Below are positions 53,601 through 63,229 of a stretch of 64,000 bases of DNA, piece after piece. Location of the stretch: assembly GCF_001547525.1 (NCBI RefSeq), contig NZ_LNJP01000004.1, positions 1-64,000 on the forward strand, read 5' to 3'. Both the position numbers and the translations under genes were made by a program. Each line of letters starts with the position of its first letter. The first letter of the stretch is position 1. The stretch is from Burkholderia anthina. GTDB lineage: Bacteria > Pseudomonadota > Gammaproteobacteria > Burkholderiales > Burkholderiaceae. The notes beneath the pieces were generated by a model, which made no database searches, had not been told where the DNA came from, and saw nothing but the letters and a program-made list of their open reading frames with translations.

Positions 53601-56600
53601 CGTACGTCGCGCCGCGAAACCCGCTCGAGGCGCGGCTTGCGCAGGACTGGGAGGCGCTGCTGCGCACGACGCGCATCGGCGTGCACGACAATTTCTTCGA
53701 GCGAGGCGGCCATTCGCTGCTCGTCACGCAGGCGCTGACGCGCGTCCACGATGCGTTCGGCGTGAAATTGAAGGTGGCCGACGTGTTCGAGCGGCCCACG
53801 ATCGAGCAGCTTGCCGAGCGCGTGATGGAGCAAATGATGTCGGCTGCCCGGGAAGGCGTGGCCGCTCGCGCGGATGCGCCGATTCCGCGCGCGGACGGCC
53901 ACGAGCGCCGGCGCCTGTCGTTCGCGCAGCGGCGTATGTGGTTCGCCCGGCAGGCGGAGCCGGGCGCGGCGTACAACATGCCGGAAGTGTTCCGTGTGCG
54001 CGGCCGCCTGGATCGAGACGCGCTCGAAGCGGCGCTGAACCGCGTGGTCGGGCGCCACGAGGTGCTGCGAACGCGCTTCACCGCGGACGTGCAGGCGTGG
54101 GTGGACGATGCCGGCCATCCGCGCCGCGAGCCGCTGGCGCAGATCGACGCCCCGGCGCCGGTGCCGTTCGTCGTCGAGCAGATCGAGCCGGGGCGCGTGA
54201 ACGAGCGACTCGCGCGCGAAGCGGCGCGTCCGTTCGAGCTGGACCGCGAGTGGCCGATCCGCGCATTGCTGCTGCGCGTCTTGCCGGACGAACACGTGCT
54301 GTGCATCGTGCTGCATCACATCGCGTACGACGGCTGGTCGAGCGGGCTGTTGCGCCGCGAGCTGGCGCAAGCCTATCGGGCATGCGCCGCAGGCGAGGCG
54401 CTCGTGTCGAGCGAGCCCGCGTTGCAGTATCAGGACTACGCGGCGTGGCAGCGCGCACGGACGGCGACGAGCGGTTTTGCGGAATCCGTCGCCGCATGGC
54501 GGGAGCGCCTGAGCGATCTGCCGTCCGCGCTGCCGCTGCCGGAGCGGACCGACGCGCCGGGCGCCGGCGCACCGGGCGCCGATTACGTCGATTTCGCGTT
54601 GCCCGCATCGTGCGCACCGCAGCTGAAGCGGCTGTGCGAGCGGCTGAACTGCACGCCGACGATGGTGATGCACGCGGCGCTCGCGGTCCTGCTGCATCGC
54701 TACACCGGGCAGGACGATATCGTGATCGGCATCCCGTTCGCGGGACGAGATCATCCGGATGCCGAAGCGTTGATGGGGTTCTTCGTCAATCTGTTGCCGA
54801 TACGGTTGCAGTTGGACGCGCCGATGCGACTCGCGGACGTTATCGCAGCAAGTCGGCGCATGCTGCTCGAGGCCGACGCCGGACAGTCGGTGCCGCTCGA
54901 TCATCTCGTCGAAACGCTGAATCCGGCTCGCGCGCCGGGTCGGCACCCGTTCTTCCAGATCGGGCTGGTGGTGCAGAGTGCGGCGCCCGAGGCGCTCGAC
55001 CTGGCGGGGCTGGCGGTGGACGAGCTCGCGGTCGCGCCCGCCGACGTCAAGCTCGACCTGATGGTCGAAGTGCGCGCATTCGACGGCGCATCGCTCGGCG
55101 GCAGCTTCAAGTACCGTACGTCACGCTACGCGCGCGCATTTGTGGGCGGGCTCGCGCGCCATTTCGGCGAATTGCTGCGCAATCTGCTGGCCGATGCCGG
55201 CCAGACCGTGTCGGACGTGATGATGCTGCCGGCCGACGAATACGCGGCATTGACGGACGCGTGCCGTGGGACGCGGCGCGATTTCGGCGCGACGGGTGAC
55301 GTGATCGCGCAACTGGAAGCGCACGCGGCGGCGACGCCGGACGCGATTGCGCTGGAGTTCGACGCCCGGCGCTGGACCTACGCGCAGCTCGACCAGCTCG
55401 CGAACCGGATCGCCGGCGCGCTGCGCGCGCACGGCGCGACGCCCGGCACGCATGTCGGGCTGTTCACCGGACGCCATCCCTATCTCGTTGCAGGCATGCT
55501 CGGCGCGCTGAAGGCGCGCTGCGCGTTCGTGCCGCTGAATCCCGACGACACGGTCGACGGAGGTCTCGGCTACACGGTGGCCGACGCCGGCGTGCGGCTG
55601 GTCGTCGCCCAGCGCGACCTCGCGTCGCGCTGCGCCGCGCTCGGCGTGACGACACTGATCGCCGACGATATCGACGACGACCGCGCGCCGGCCGTGCGCG
55701 CGCCGGGTCTCGTGCACGCGCCGACCGATCTCGCGTACGTGCTTTACACGTCGGGTTCGACCGGACGTCCGAAAGGCGTGATGGTGACGCGGCGCAACCT
55801 GCTCAATACCGCGCACGCATTCGCAGCGTCCGTCGGGCTGCATCCGGGCGCGCGCCAGCTGCAGTATTTTTCGCCCGTCTTCGACGGCGTGTGCGGCGAA
55901 GTGTTTCCGGTGCTCGTGTCGGGCGCGACGCTCGTGTTCGCGCCCGCCGCCCGGCTGCTGCCGGGGCCCGAGCTGCTCGGGCTGCTGCGCGCCGAGCGGA
56001 TCACGCATCTGCAGATCACGCCGACCGCGCTACGCCTGCTGCCGTACGCCGAGTTGCCGGAGCTTGCGACGATCGTGGCCGCGGGCGAGGCCTGTCCGGC
56101 GAACATCGCGCGGGAGTGGGCGCAAGGCCGGCGCTTCATCAATGGTTATGGGCCGACCGAGACGACGATCTACGCATCGGCGACCGACTATTGGGATGCC
56201 CGCGGCGCGCTGGTGTTGCGACCGCTGGCGAACGTGACGTTCGAGGTGCTCGATCGCTACGGCCATCCGTTGCCGTGCGGCGTGCCCGGTGAGCTGTACA
56301 TCGGCGGCGAGGGCGTGGCGGCCGGCTACCTGAACCTCGACGAGGAGACCGCGCGCCGCTTCGTGCCGGATCCGCGTTCAAGCGAGCCCGGCGCGCGCCG
56401 CTACCGGACCGGCGACTACGTGATCCGCCAGCCGGACGGCAGCCTGACGTACGTCGGACGCGCGGACGCGCAGGTCAAGATCCGCGGCTTCCGGGTCGAA
56501 CCGGGCGAGGTGGAGGCGCGCCTGAACGCGCTGCCTGGGATCACGCAGGGCGTCGTGCTCGCGCCGTTCGATGCGAACGGGCATCGGATCCTGGTCGGCT

Positions 56601-59600
56601 ACTACGTGGGCGAACCCGCGGAAGGCGAGGTGCGCACGCGGCTTGCGCAGCAATTGCCGGCCCATCTTGTTCCGGAGCGCCTCGTGAGGCTGCCCGATCT
56701 GCCGCGCGCGCGTACCGGCAAGGTGGACCGCAACGCGCTCGCCGCCCAGGCGGCCGCGCCTGTCGCGCCCGTCGTGGACGCACCGGCCGGCGATGCTTCG
56801 GCGCCACCGGCAGCTGCTGCCGAGGTGCAGGGCGAACGTGTGCCGACCGGCGGCCGCCGGCTCCTCGCGCACGTGAAAGCGATCTGGCAAGCCGTGCTCG
56901 AACGCGACGACGTCGAGCCCGACAGCAACTTCTTCGATCTCGGCGGGCATTCGCTGCGGATCGTCGAGATGCGCAAGCGCCTCGAGGACGCGTTTGCGAC
57001 TCGGATCGCGATTGCCGACCTGTTCGAGCATCCGACGTTGCGCGCACTGGTCGCGCACCTGGAGCGCAACCGCGTGAGCGTGGCCGAAGCCGAAGAGGCC
57101 GACGATGCGCCGGCGCAGGCTCCGGCCGCGGCCGATGCGCCGGCCGCCGTGCCGCCGGCAAGCGATCGCGCGATCGCGGTGATCGGGATGGCGGGCCGCT
57201 TCTGCGGCGCTCCCGATCTGCAGACCTTCTGGGACAACCTGCTCGACGGCGTCGAGTCGACGCTGCACTTCAGCGACGAACTGCTCGCCGAACACGGCGT
57301 CGATGCACAGACGCGCGCGCAACCGGACTTCGTCGGGCTCGGCAACCGGCTCGAGGACGTGGACGGCTTCGACGCCGAGTTCTTCGGCTACTCCGCTCGC
57401 GAAGCGGCGCTGATGGACCCGCAGCAGCGACTGTTTCTCGAGTGTGCGTGGGAGGCTGCCGAGGCGGCCGGCTATGGTGCCGCGCGCGGCGCCCGGGTGG
57501 GCGTGTTCGCGAGCGCCGGCACGAGCCACTATCTGCTCGACAACGTCTATCCGCGCAGACGCGAACTGAAGCTCGAGAACATCCAGTGGCTGCTCGGCAA
57601 CGGCCGCGACTTCCTCGCCACCCGCGTCGCGTACAAGCTGGGCCTGGCCGGCCCGGCCGTGACCGTCGAGACCGCCTGCTCGTCCTCGCTCGTGGCAGTG
57701 CATGCCGCTTGCGCGAGCCTGCGCGCGGGCGACTGCGAGATGGCGCTCGTCGGCGGCGTGTCGCTCGAGGCCGAGTATTACGGTTATCGACCCATGCCGG
57801 ACAGCATCATCTCGACGGACGGCCGGTGCCGGCCGTTCGACGCCGATGCGTCCGGCACGACGGGCGGCAGCGGCTGCGCGGTCGTCATGCTCAAGCCGCT
57901 CGCGAAGGCGCTGGAGGACGGCGATCACGTGCATGCGGTGATCCGGGGCTCGGCGATCAACAACGACGGCGCCGGCAAGGTGAGCTACACCGCGCCAAGC
58001 GTCGCCGGGCAGGCCGGCGTCATCGCGGCCGCGCTGCGGGATGCCGACGTGCCGGCCGACACGGTCGGGTACGTGGAAGCGCACGGTACCGGCACGCGGC
58101 TTGGCGATCCGGTCGAATTCCGCGCGCTCACGCAGGCCTATGCCCCGAACGGCGCATGGCCGGCCGGCCGCCGGTGCGCGCTCGGCTCGCTTAAGGCGAA
58201 CCTCGGGCATCTCGATGCGGCGGCAGGGATCGTCGGCTTCGTGAAGGCCGTTCTCGCCGTCGAGCACGGCGAGGTGCCGCCGATGCCGTATTTCAAGAAA
58301 CCGAATCCCGAGATCGATCTCGAGGGCAGCCCGTTTCATATCAACACCGAGCGGTACACGTGGCCCGATGCACCCTGGCCACGTCGCGCGGGCGTCAGCT
58401 CGTTCGGGATCGGCGGCACCAATGCGCACGTGATCGTCGAGGCGCCGCCGCCGCGGCCGTCGCCGTCGTCCGACGCATCCGATGCTGGCGTGCAGGTTCT
58501 GCCGCTGTCGGCCCGCACGCCGGCCGCGCTTCGACGCATGCGTCGCCGCCTGGCCGCGCACCTGCGCGCGTCGTCCGCGCGGCTGTCAGACGTCGCGTTC
58601 TCGCTCGGCGCGGGCCGTGCGCGATTGCCGGTGCGCGACACGATCGTGTGCGCGACGCGCGAGGCCGCATGCACGGCGCTGGACGCGCCGTGGGATGCGC
58701 CTGCGGGTGAGCCGCGGGAGAATCGCCCGGTCGTGTTCATGTTCCCCGGTCAGGGGGCGCAGCATATCGGGATGCTGAAGGGGCTCTATGAACGCGAACC
58801 GGCGTTCCGCGACGCGCTGGACGAATGCGCGACGCTGCTGCGCACACAGCACGGGCTCGACATCCTCGCGGCCATGTACCCGGACCCCGGCAGGGAGACC
58901 GATGCGTCCGCCGGGCTGCGCGAGACGGGTATCGCGCAACCGGCGCTGTTCGCCGTCGACTATTCGTGCGCGATGCTGCTGCGCGCTCGCGGTGTCGAGC
59001 CGGACGCGCTGATCGGCCACAGTCTCGGCGAGCTGGTCGCCGCGTGCGTCGGCGGCTACTACACGCTGGCGGATGCGCTCGCAATCGTCGCGACGCGCGG
59101 ACGCCTCATGCAGGCCGCCGATCGCGGCGCGATGCTTGCCGTCGCGCTGGACGAGCACGCATGCGCGCGCTGGCTCGACGCGGACGTGGAGCTGGCGGCC
59201 GTCAACGGTCGCAACCAGTGCGTGCTGGCCGGCGGGACCGAGGCGATCGAGCGGCTGCGGCAAGCGCTTGCCGAGGCAGGCGTGCAGAGCCAGCCGCTTG
59301 CGACGTCGCACGCATTTCATTCGCACCGGATGGCGGCGGCCGCGCAGGCGCTCGAGGCCTTCGTCGCCCGGATTCCGGTGCAGGCGAGCACGGTGCCCGT
59401 CATATCGAACCGCACCGGCGCCTGGTTGTCGCTCGACGCCTCCAACCACGCCGGCTATTGGGCATCGCACCTGCGCGACACGGTGCGTTTCGCCGACGGG
59501 ATCGCGACGTTGCACGACGCGTTCGATGCGCCGCTGCTCGTCGAAGTAGGCCCGGGGCGGACACTGCGCACCGCGCTGGAAGCGGACGGCCGGGCATACG

Positions 59601-62600
59601 ATGTGCTCGGCTGCGGCCGTCATCCGCGCGATCGTTCGGACGACGTGTCGACCTTCGCGCATGCGATCGCCACATTGTGGCGGCTGGGTGCACGCGTCGA
59701 CTGGCGCCGCGCGTGCGGCAGCAACGCCGCGCGGCGCGTGCCGCTGCCGGCTTATCCGTTCGCGCGCACACGACACTGGATCGACGCGCCGGTCGAGCGA
59801 AGCGGGCCGCCTGCGCTTTACCGTCACTGGCGGCGTGTTGCCGGCGGGCGGCGCACGTACGAGCTTGCATTGCCGCCGTCGTGGTGGGTCGTCGACGAGC
59901 ATCGCGTGTTCGACGGCAAGCCGGTGCTGCCCGGCACCGGCTGTCTCGAGCTCGTGCGAGGCGCATTCGAGCGGATGGGGCACGGGCCGCGGATTGCATT
60001 GAGCGACGTCTATTTCCCGGCGCCGCTCGTGCTCGACGACGCGCACGGCGCACGTATCGTGCGCGTGAGCTTCGGCGGCGCGGACGGCGGTGTTCAGGAC
60101 TTCGCAGTCACTTCCGCCGCCGCGGACGATGCGGAGGCGTGGACCGTGCACGCGCAAGGCACGATCGCCGATGCCGACCAGATGCCGGCTCCGCCGGCCC
60201 GGTTCGAGCACGTGCGCGCGCAGCGTGCGGACACGCTCGCGAGTCCCGCCGCGCGCGCCGCGCTCGACGACCGGCTCGCGCTGTTCGGCCCGCGCTGGCA
60301 TTGTTTCCGCGCGTTGTGGCTCGCCGACGACGAAGGGGTCGCGCAGCTCGAGCTCGATCCCGCGTTCGCGGCCGACCTGGAGAATGCCCCGCTGCATCCG
60401 GCGTTGCTCGACATGGCCACCGGTTTCCTGTCGACGCTGGAAAACCGCGGCGCGCGGCTGCCGTTCCACTATCGCAGGCTGTCGCTCCATGCACCGTTGA
60501 CCGCGCGGCTGTTCAGCCATGCGCGCCGCGTGCGCGAGAACGTCTTCGATGTGACGCTGTTCGCGCTCGACGAGGCGGGAGGCGTCGGGCCCGCGCTCGT
60601 CGAGGTGGAGGGCTTCACGCTGCGCGACGAGCGTGCGCCCGCGGCGGCGGCCGACCGCTCGTCGCCGGCCGCATGGTGCTCGCGCCCCGCATGGCGGCCC
60701 GCACTGCCGCCGCGCGGCGATGCGTTGCCCGATGCGGCCTGGACGATCGTCGCACGCGGCAAGTCGATGCGCGACGCGATCGCGACGCATGCACCGCACG
60801 GCAGCATCCTGGTCGACGAGGATGCGCGCGGCACGCACGCGCCCGAGGCCGGCGACGGTTACGGCCATGCGCGCGCGTTCGAACGGAATTCCCGGCCGGC
60901 GCAGATCCTGTATTGCGTCGGCGCCGACGATCGCGGTTCGGCGGTGGAGCGCTTCGACGATCTGATGCGCCTGTTGCAGACGTTCGCCCCGCAAGCCGCA
61001 TCCGGCACGGTTCTGACGCTCGTCACCACGGGCGCCTGCGCCGTGCGTGCCGGCGAACGGCCGAGCGGCGTGCAAGCCGCGCTGGTCGGCGCACTGCGTG
61101 CAGCGAGCCGGGAGTTCGCGCATCTGCGCTGTCGCCACGTCGATCTTCCGGCCGAGCCGGGCGATGCCGATCATGCGGCGCTGCGCGGGCTGCTTGCGCG
61201 CGCCGACGCCGGCTCGCCGGCGCCGCTCGTGCCGACGCTCGCGCTGCGCGACGGCACGTTCCACGAGCCGGGCTTCCGGGCGCTGCCCGACGTGGACGCG
61301 ACGCCTGTGCTGGTCGACGGTGGCGCGTACGTGATCACGGGCGGCCTGGGCGGCATGGGGTTGACGTTTGCCGAGCATATCGCGCGCCGAGTCGCCGCGC
61401 CGCGCCTGTTCCTGGTATCGCGCACGGTCGATGCGTCGCGGCCGGACGTCGCGGCGGCGACTGCCGCGCTGCGTGCGCTCGGCGCCGACGTGACGCTCGT
61501 GCAGGCCGACTGCGGCGAACCTCGCGCGTGGGCCGCGGCGCTGGCGGATATCGCCGCACGCTGCGGCCGCATCGACGGAGCGATCCACGCGGCGGGGATC
61601 GAGGCCAGCGGGCCTGTCCAGCTCGGCGAGCCGGCAGCATGGGCGCGCGTGCTGGCGCCGAAGACGCTCGGCACGGACGCGTTGCTCGATGCGCTGCGTG
61701 CGCACCGGCCGGATTTCGTGCTGCTGTGTTCGTCGCTGGCGGCGCTCGTCGGCGGTCTCGGCCAGGCCGACTACGCGGCGGCGAACGCGTATCTCGACGC
61801 GGTCGCGCATGCGGCGCGCCACGACGGGCTGCCGGTCGTCTCGATCAACTGGGATGCCTGGGCCGAGGTCGGCATGCGGGTCGCATACGATCGTGCTCAT
61901 CCGAACCAGACGTCGATCGACGCGGCCCACGGTCTGCTGAACGACGAGGGCTGCCGCGTGTTCGACATCGCGCTCGCGCACGATGGCGCGCAAATCGCGG
62001 TGAGCAAGGCCGAGGACGTCGAGGTGTGGCTGCGCCGCCTCGCGGGCGGGACCGATGCGCGCGGCGAGCGCGGCGGCGCGCATGCGGCGCCGGCCGTCGA
62101 CGAGCGGATCGCACCGCGCAACGACCTTGAGCGCGAGCTGGCGCAACTCTGGCGCGAGCTGCTGGGCGGCGAACTGCCGGGCGTGACCGACAATTTTTTC
62201 ACGCTGGGCGGGCACTCGTTGCTCGGCGCGCAGCTGATATCGCGCGTGCGGGAGCGCTTTGCGAATTGCCTGACGCTTGCCGAGTTTCTGGACGAGCCTA
62301 CGATCGAACGGATGGCGCGGTCGCTCGGTGCGCCGGACGCGGCCGATACGACCCGCAGCGAGGATGACGCGCACGTGCGCTACTGCCTCGTGCCCGTGCA
62401 GCGTACCGGTGCCGGGACGCCGTTCTTCTGCGTACCGGGCATGGGCGGCAACGTTACCCAGGTGTTGCCGCTCGCACGCGCGATGGGCGCGGCGCGGCCG
62501 TTCTACGGTCTGCAGTGCCTCGGGCTCGACGGCAAGGCCGAACCGCACGATAGCGTGGAGGCGATGGCCGAGCACTACGTGCGCTGCATCCGCACCGTTC

Positions 62601-63229
62601 AGCCTCACGGGCCGTATCTGCTGGGCGGCCATTCGCTCGGCGGCAAGGTCGCGCTCGAGATGGCGCGACGGCTCGACGCCGAAGGGGAGCCCCCCGGCCT
62701 GATCGCGTTGTTCGACTCCGCTGCGCCGCCGTACCTGCGCATGACGACGCCGACCGATGCCCAGGTAGTCGGCTCGCTGCTGGGCATTTTCGGACGCTAC
62801 TCGGGCAAGCCAGTCGACGTGACGCGCGATATGCTGGCGCGTCTCGAAGCCGCATCGCACGAAGAACGCCTGCGCTTCCTGAAGACGCAGCTCCAGGCTC
62901 ACGGGTTGATCGACGCGCGCGCCGACGACGGCAGCATCGGCGGCATCTTCAACGTCTATCGCGCGGCCGCGGCGTTCGGAATGGCTTACGACCCGCCGAA
63001 GCAACCGTCGGACTGGTCGTTCGTGCTGTTCCGGGCGGTCGATTCGATGCCGTCGGGCATCAATCTGCCGGAGATCCGGCAGACGCCCGCGTGGGGTTGG
63101 GAGGCATTCAGTCGCGCACCGGTCGAATGCATTGACGTGCCGGGCGATCACTTCACGTGCCTGTCCGACGTGCACGCTCATGCGATCGCGCTGCCGCTGG
63201 CCGATCGCCTGCAGGCGTTCGAGCGATGA
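50651..63229 (+). CDS. Hybrid NRPS-PKS: C-A-T-C-A-T-KS-AT-DH-KR-T-TE
   Basis: 4192 residues. C domains at about 20-440 (HHIVFDG, His148) and 1087-1500 (HHIAYDG, His1222). A domains at about 470-970 and 1546-2025. T serines 1022, 2101 and 3856. KS at 2172-2600 with Cys2343, His2478 and His2520. AT at about 2690-3010 with Ser2791 and HAFH, malonyl-type. DH at 3056-3330 (His3084, Asp3254) with one extra residue in the usual HxxxGxxxxPG motif. KR at about 3550-3720 with Tyr3708. A TE with GHSLGG (Ser3995) releases the product. No ER, E or MbtH was seen. ATG 50651 follows GGAG. The predicted product is an acylated tripeptide extended by one malonate. Confidence 0.95.
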   Translation: MDLASPAETSVQSIAAGPTGMSAAQQSLWFLNQFERGGVTYNVPFSLRLSGRVDPDALARALDVVQRRHPALRCRFPSRGGQPVVQIVDAPAALTRVDFSSLPDPAASVAELESEQARAPFDLERDAPLRATLARVADDDYRLVATVHHIVFDGRSLQLFLDELARAYAELAHGREPDAAPLDDGLHADANAASADLAAGLAHWQARLSGAPAVLPLPLDHPRPAARRFNGRRIEFDVPLDVANGLKEVARARGLSMYMVGLAAFAVLLRRYTHEGDIVIGSPISNRYALERDDVIGYFVNTLPNRVDVSGTPTFSDVLERVRATVLDTLEHAYVPFEKIVEAVQPPRSLAHAPIFQVLFDFAAEGFEVDFGAGIEARMHTLDSCTAKYDLSLTLALTGDGMRAAFEYDCDLLGGALVEQMTDSLVRILRCLVTDPDARIDAAPLLSREAAAAMLALANDGTRDPGRPFVPFHRAFEQAAQRDGGALALVYGERRATYADVDARATALAAQLQASGVRRGDRVVVLRRYGPDVVVALLAIHKAGAVFVPVSPDDARRDALIADVAPAAIVVEHPCDGAGFDCTAIAMEALVCEPGAPLAGFDPDRAMTTADDIAYVIFTSGSTGRPKGVEVSHGSWMSLFHAFEAAYGRTQPGVTAVLQMANHTFDVFMSDVIRGLGGGGRLIMCPRESLTDAQALHALIERERATVMEFVPAVVRQMIEYLERSGKRLDGVQAVTCGADVWFVHEYRKLRALCAPDTRVLSVYGVTEATCESATFEPRDAWYESERSMPIGTPLPNTSMYVVDDALNLVPLGVPGELLIGGGAVASGYLNRPELTRERFPVGGFDADGRFVSDPGGRRFYRTGDLCRHLADGTIEFIGRLDNQVKVRGFRIELGEIESVLAEHPGVRECAVVARGAPGGELELVGYADAGATREALFEHLRARLPEHMVPRALVLLPALPLSPNGKIDRKRLPDPDWDALAHAYVAPRNPLEARLAQDWEALLRTTRIGVHDNFFERGGHSLLVTQALTRVHDAFGVKLKVADVFERPTIEQLAERVMEQMMSAAREGVAARADAPIPRADGHERRRLSFAQRRMWFARQAEPGAAYNMPEVFRVRGRLDRDALEAALNRVVGRHEVLRTRFTADVQAWVDDAGHPRREPLAQIDAPAPVPFVVEQIEPGRVNERLAREAARPFELDREWPIRALLLRVLPDEHVLCIVLHHIAYDGWSSGLLRRELAQAYRACAAGEALVSSEPALQYQDYAAWQRARTATSGFAESVAAWRERLSDLPSALPLPERTDAPGAGAPGADYVDFALPASCAPQLKRLCERLNCTPTMVMHAALAVLLHRYTGQDDIVIGIPFAGRDHPDAEALMGFFVNLLPIRLQLDAPMRLADVIAASRRMLLEADAGQSVPLDHLVETLNPARAPGRHPFFQIGLVVQSAAPEALDLAGLAVDELAVAPADVKLDLMVEVRAFDGASLGGSFKYRTSRYARAFVGGLARHFGELLRNLLADAGQTVSDVMMLPADEYAALTDACRGTRRDFGATGDVIAQLEAHAAATPDAIALEFDARRWTYAQLDQLANRIAGALRAHGATPGTHVGLFTGRHPYLVAGMLGALKARCAFVPLNPDDTVDGGLGYTVADAGVRLVVAQRDLASRCAALGVTTLIADDIDDDRAPAVRAPGLVHAPTDLAYVLYTSGSTGRPKGVMVTRRNLLNTAHAFAASVGLHPGARQLQYFSPVFDGVCGEVFPVLVSGATLVFAPAARLLPGPELLGLLRAERITHLQITPTALRLLPYAELPELATIVAAGEACPANIAREWAQGRRFINGYGPTETTIYASATDYWDARGALVLRPLANVTFEVLDRYGHPLPCGVPGELYIGGEGVAAGYLNLDEETARRFVPDPRSSEPGARRYRTGDYVIRQPDGSLTYVGRADAQVKIRGFRVEPGEVEARLNALPGITQGVVLAPFDANGHRILVGYYVGEPAEGEVRTRLAQQLPAHLVPERLVRLPDLPRARTGKVDRNALAAQAAAPVAPVVDAPAGDASAPPAAAAEVQGERVPTGGRRLLAHVKAIWQAVLERDDVEPDSNFFDLGGHSLRIVEMRKRLEDAFATRIAIADLFEHPTLRALVAHLERNRVSVAEAEEADDAPAQAPAAADAPAAVPPASDRAIAVIGMAGRFCGAPDLQTFWDNLLDGVESTLHFSDELLAEHGVDAQTRAQPDFVGLGNRLEDVDGFDAEFFGYSAREAALMDPQQRLFLECAWEAAEAAGYGAARGARVGVFASAGTSHYLLDNVYPRRRELKLENIQWLLGNGRDFLATRVAYKLGLAGPAVTVETACSSSLVAVHAACASLRAGDCEMALVGGVSLEAEYYGYRPMPDSIISTDGRCRPFDADASGTTGGSGCAVVMLKPLAKALEDGDHVHAVIRGSAINNDGAGKVSYTAPSVAGQAGVIAAALRDADVPADTVGYVEAHGTGTRLGDPVEFRALTQAYAPNGAWPAGRRCALGSLKANLGHLDAAAGIVGFVKAVLAVEHGEVPPMPYFKKPNPEIDLEGSPFHINTERYTWPDAPWPRRAGVSSFGIGGTNAHVIVEAPPPRPSPSSDASDAGVQVLPLSARTPAALRRMRRRLAAHLRASSARLSDVAFSLGAGRARLPVRDTIVCATREAACTALDAPWDAPAGEPRENRPVVFMFPGQGAQHIGMLKGLYEREPAFRDALDECATLLRTQHGLDILAAMYPDPGRETDASAGLRETGIAQPALFAVDYSCAMLLRARGVEPDALIGHSLGELVAACVGGYYTLADALAIVATRGRLMQAADRGAMLAVALDEHACARWLDADVELAAVNGRNQCVLAGGTEAIERLRQALAEAGVQSQPLATSHAFHSHRMAAAAQALEAFVARIPVQASTVPVISNRTGAWLSLDASNHAGYWASHLRDTVRFADGIATLHDAFDAPLLVEVGPGRTLRTALEADGRAYDVLGCGRHPRDRSDDVSTFAHAIATLWRLGARVDWRRACGSNAARRVPLPAYPFARTRHWIDAPVERSGPPALYRHWRRVAGGRRTYELALPPSWWVVDEHRVFDGKPVLPGTGCLELVRGAFERMGHGPRIALSDVYFPAPLVLDDAHGARIVRVSFGGADGGVQDFAVTSAAADDAEAWTVHAQGTIADADQMPAPPARFEHVRAQRADTLASPAARAALDDRLALFGPRWHCFRALWLADDEGVAQLELDPAFAADLENAPLHPALLDMATGFLSTLENRGARLPFHYRRLSLHAPLTARLFSHARRVRENVFDVTLFALDEAGGVGPALVEVEGFTLRDERAPAAAADRSSPAAWCSRPAWRPALPPRGDALPDAAWTIVARGKSMRDAIATHAPHGSILVDEDARGTHAPEAGDGYGHARAFERNSRPAQILYCVGADDRGSAVERFDDLMRLLQTFAPQAASGTVLTLVTTGACAVRAGERPSGVQAALVGALRAASREFAHLRCRHVDLPAEPGDADHAALRGLLARADAGSPAPLVPTLALRDGTFHEPGFRALPDVDATPVLVDGGAYVITGGLGGMGLTFAEHIARRVAAPRLFLVSRTVDASRPDVAAATAALRALGADVTLVQADCGEPRAWAAALADIAARCGRIDGAIHAAGIEASGPVQLGEPAAWARVLAPKTLGTDALLDALRAHRPDFVLLCSSLAALVGGLGQADYAAANAYLDAVAHAARHDGLPVVSINWDAWAEVGMRVAYDRAHPNQTSIDAAHGLLNDEGCRVFDIALAHDGAQIAVSKAEDVEVWLRRLAGGTDARGERGGAHAAPAVDERIAPRNDLERELAQLWRELLGGELPGVTDNFFTLGGHSLLGAQLISRVRERFANCLTLAEFLDEPTIERMARSLGAPDAADTTRSEDDAHVRYCLVPVQRTGAGTPFFCVPGMGGNVTQVLPLARAMGAARPFYGLQCLGLDGKAEPHDSVEAMAEHYVRCIRTVQPHGPYLLGGHSLGGKVALEMARRLDAEGEPPGLIALFDSAAPPYLRMTTPTDAQVVGSLLGIFGRYSGKPVDVTRDMLARLEAASHEERLRFLKTQLQAHGLIDARADDGSIGGIFNVYRAAAAFGMAYDPPKQPSDWSFVLFRAVDSMPSGINLPEIRQTPAWGWEAFSRAPVECIDVPGDHFTCLSDVHAHAIALPLADRLQAFER

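Noticed and set aside
58586..63181. 1531-codon open frame on the minus strand opposite the NRPS-PKS gene
   Set aside because: It lies entirely opposite a gene with unmistakable domain motifs, is Arg/Ala/His-rich as expected of a GC-driven shadow frame, and has no recognisable domain.
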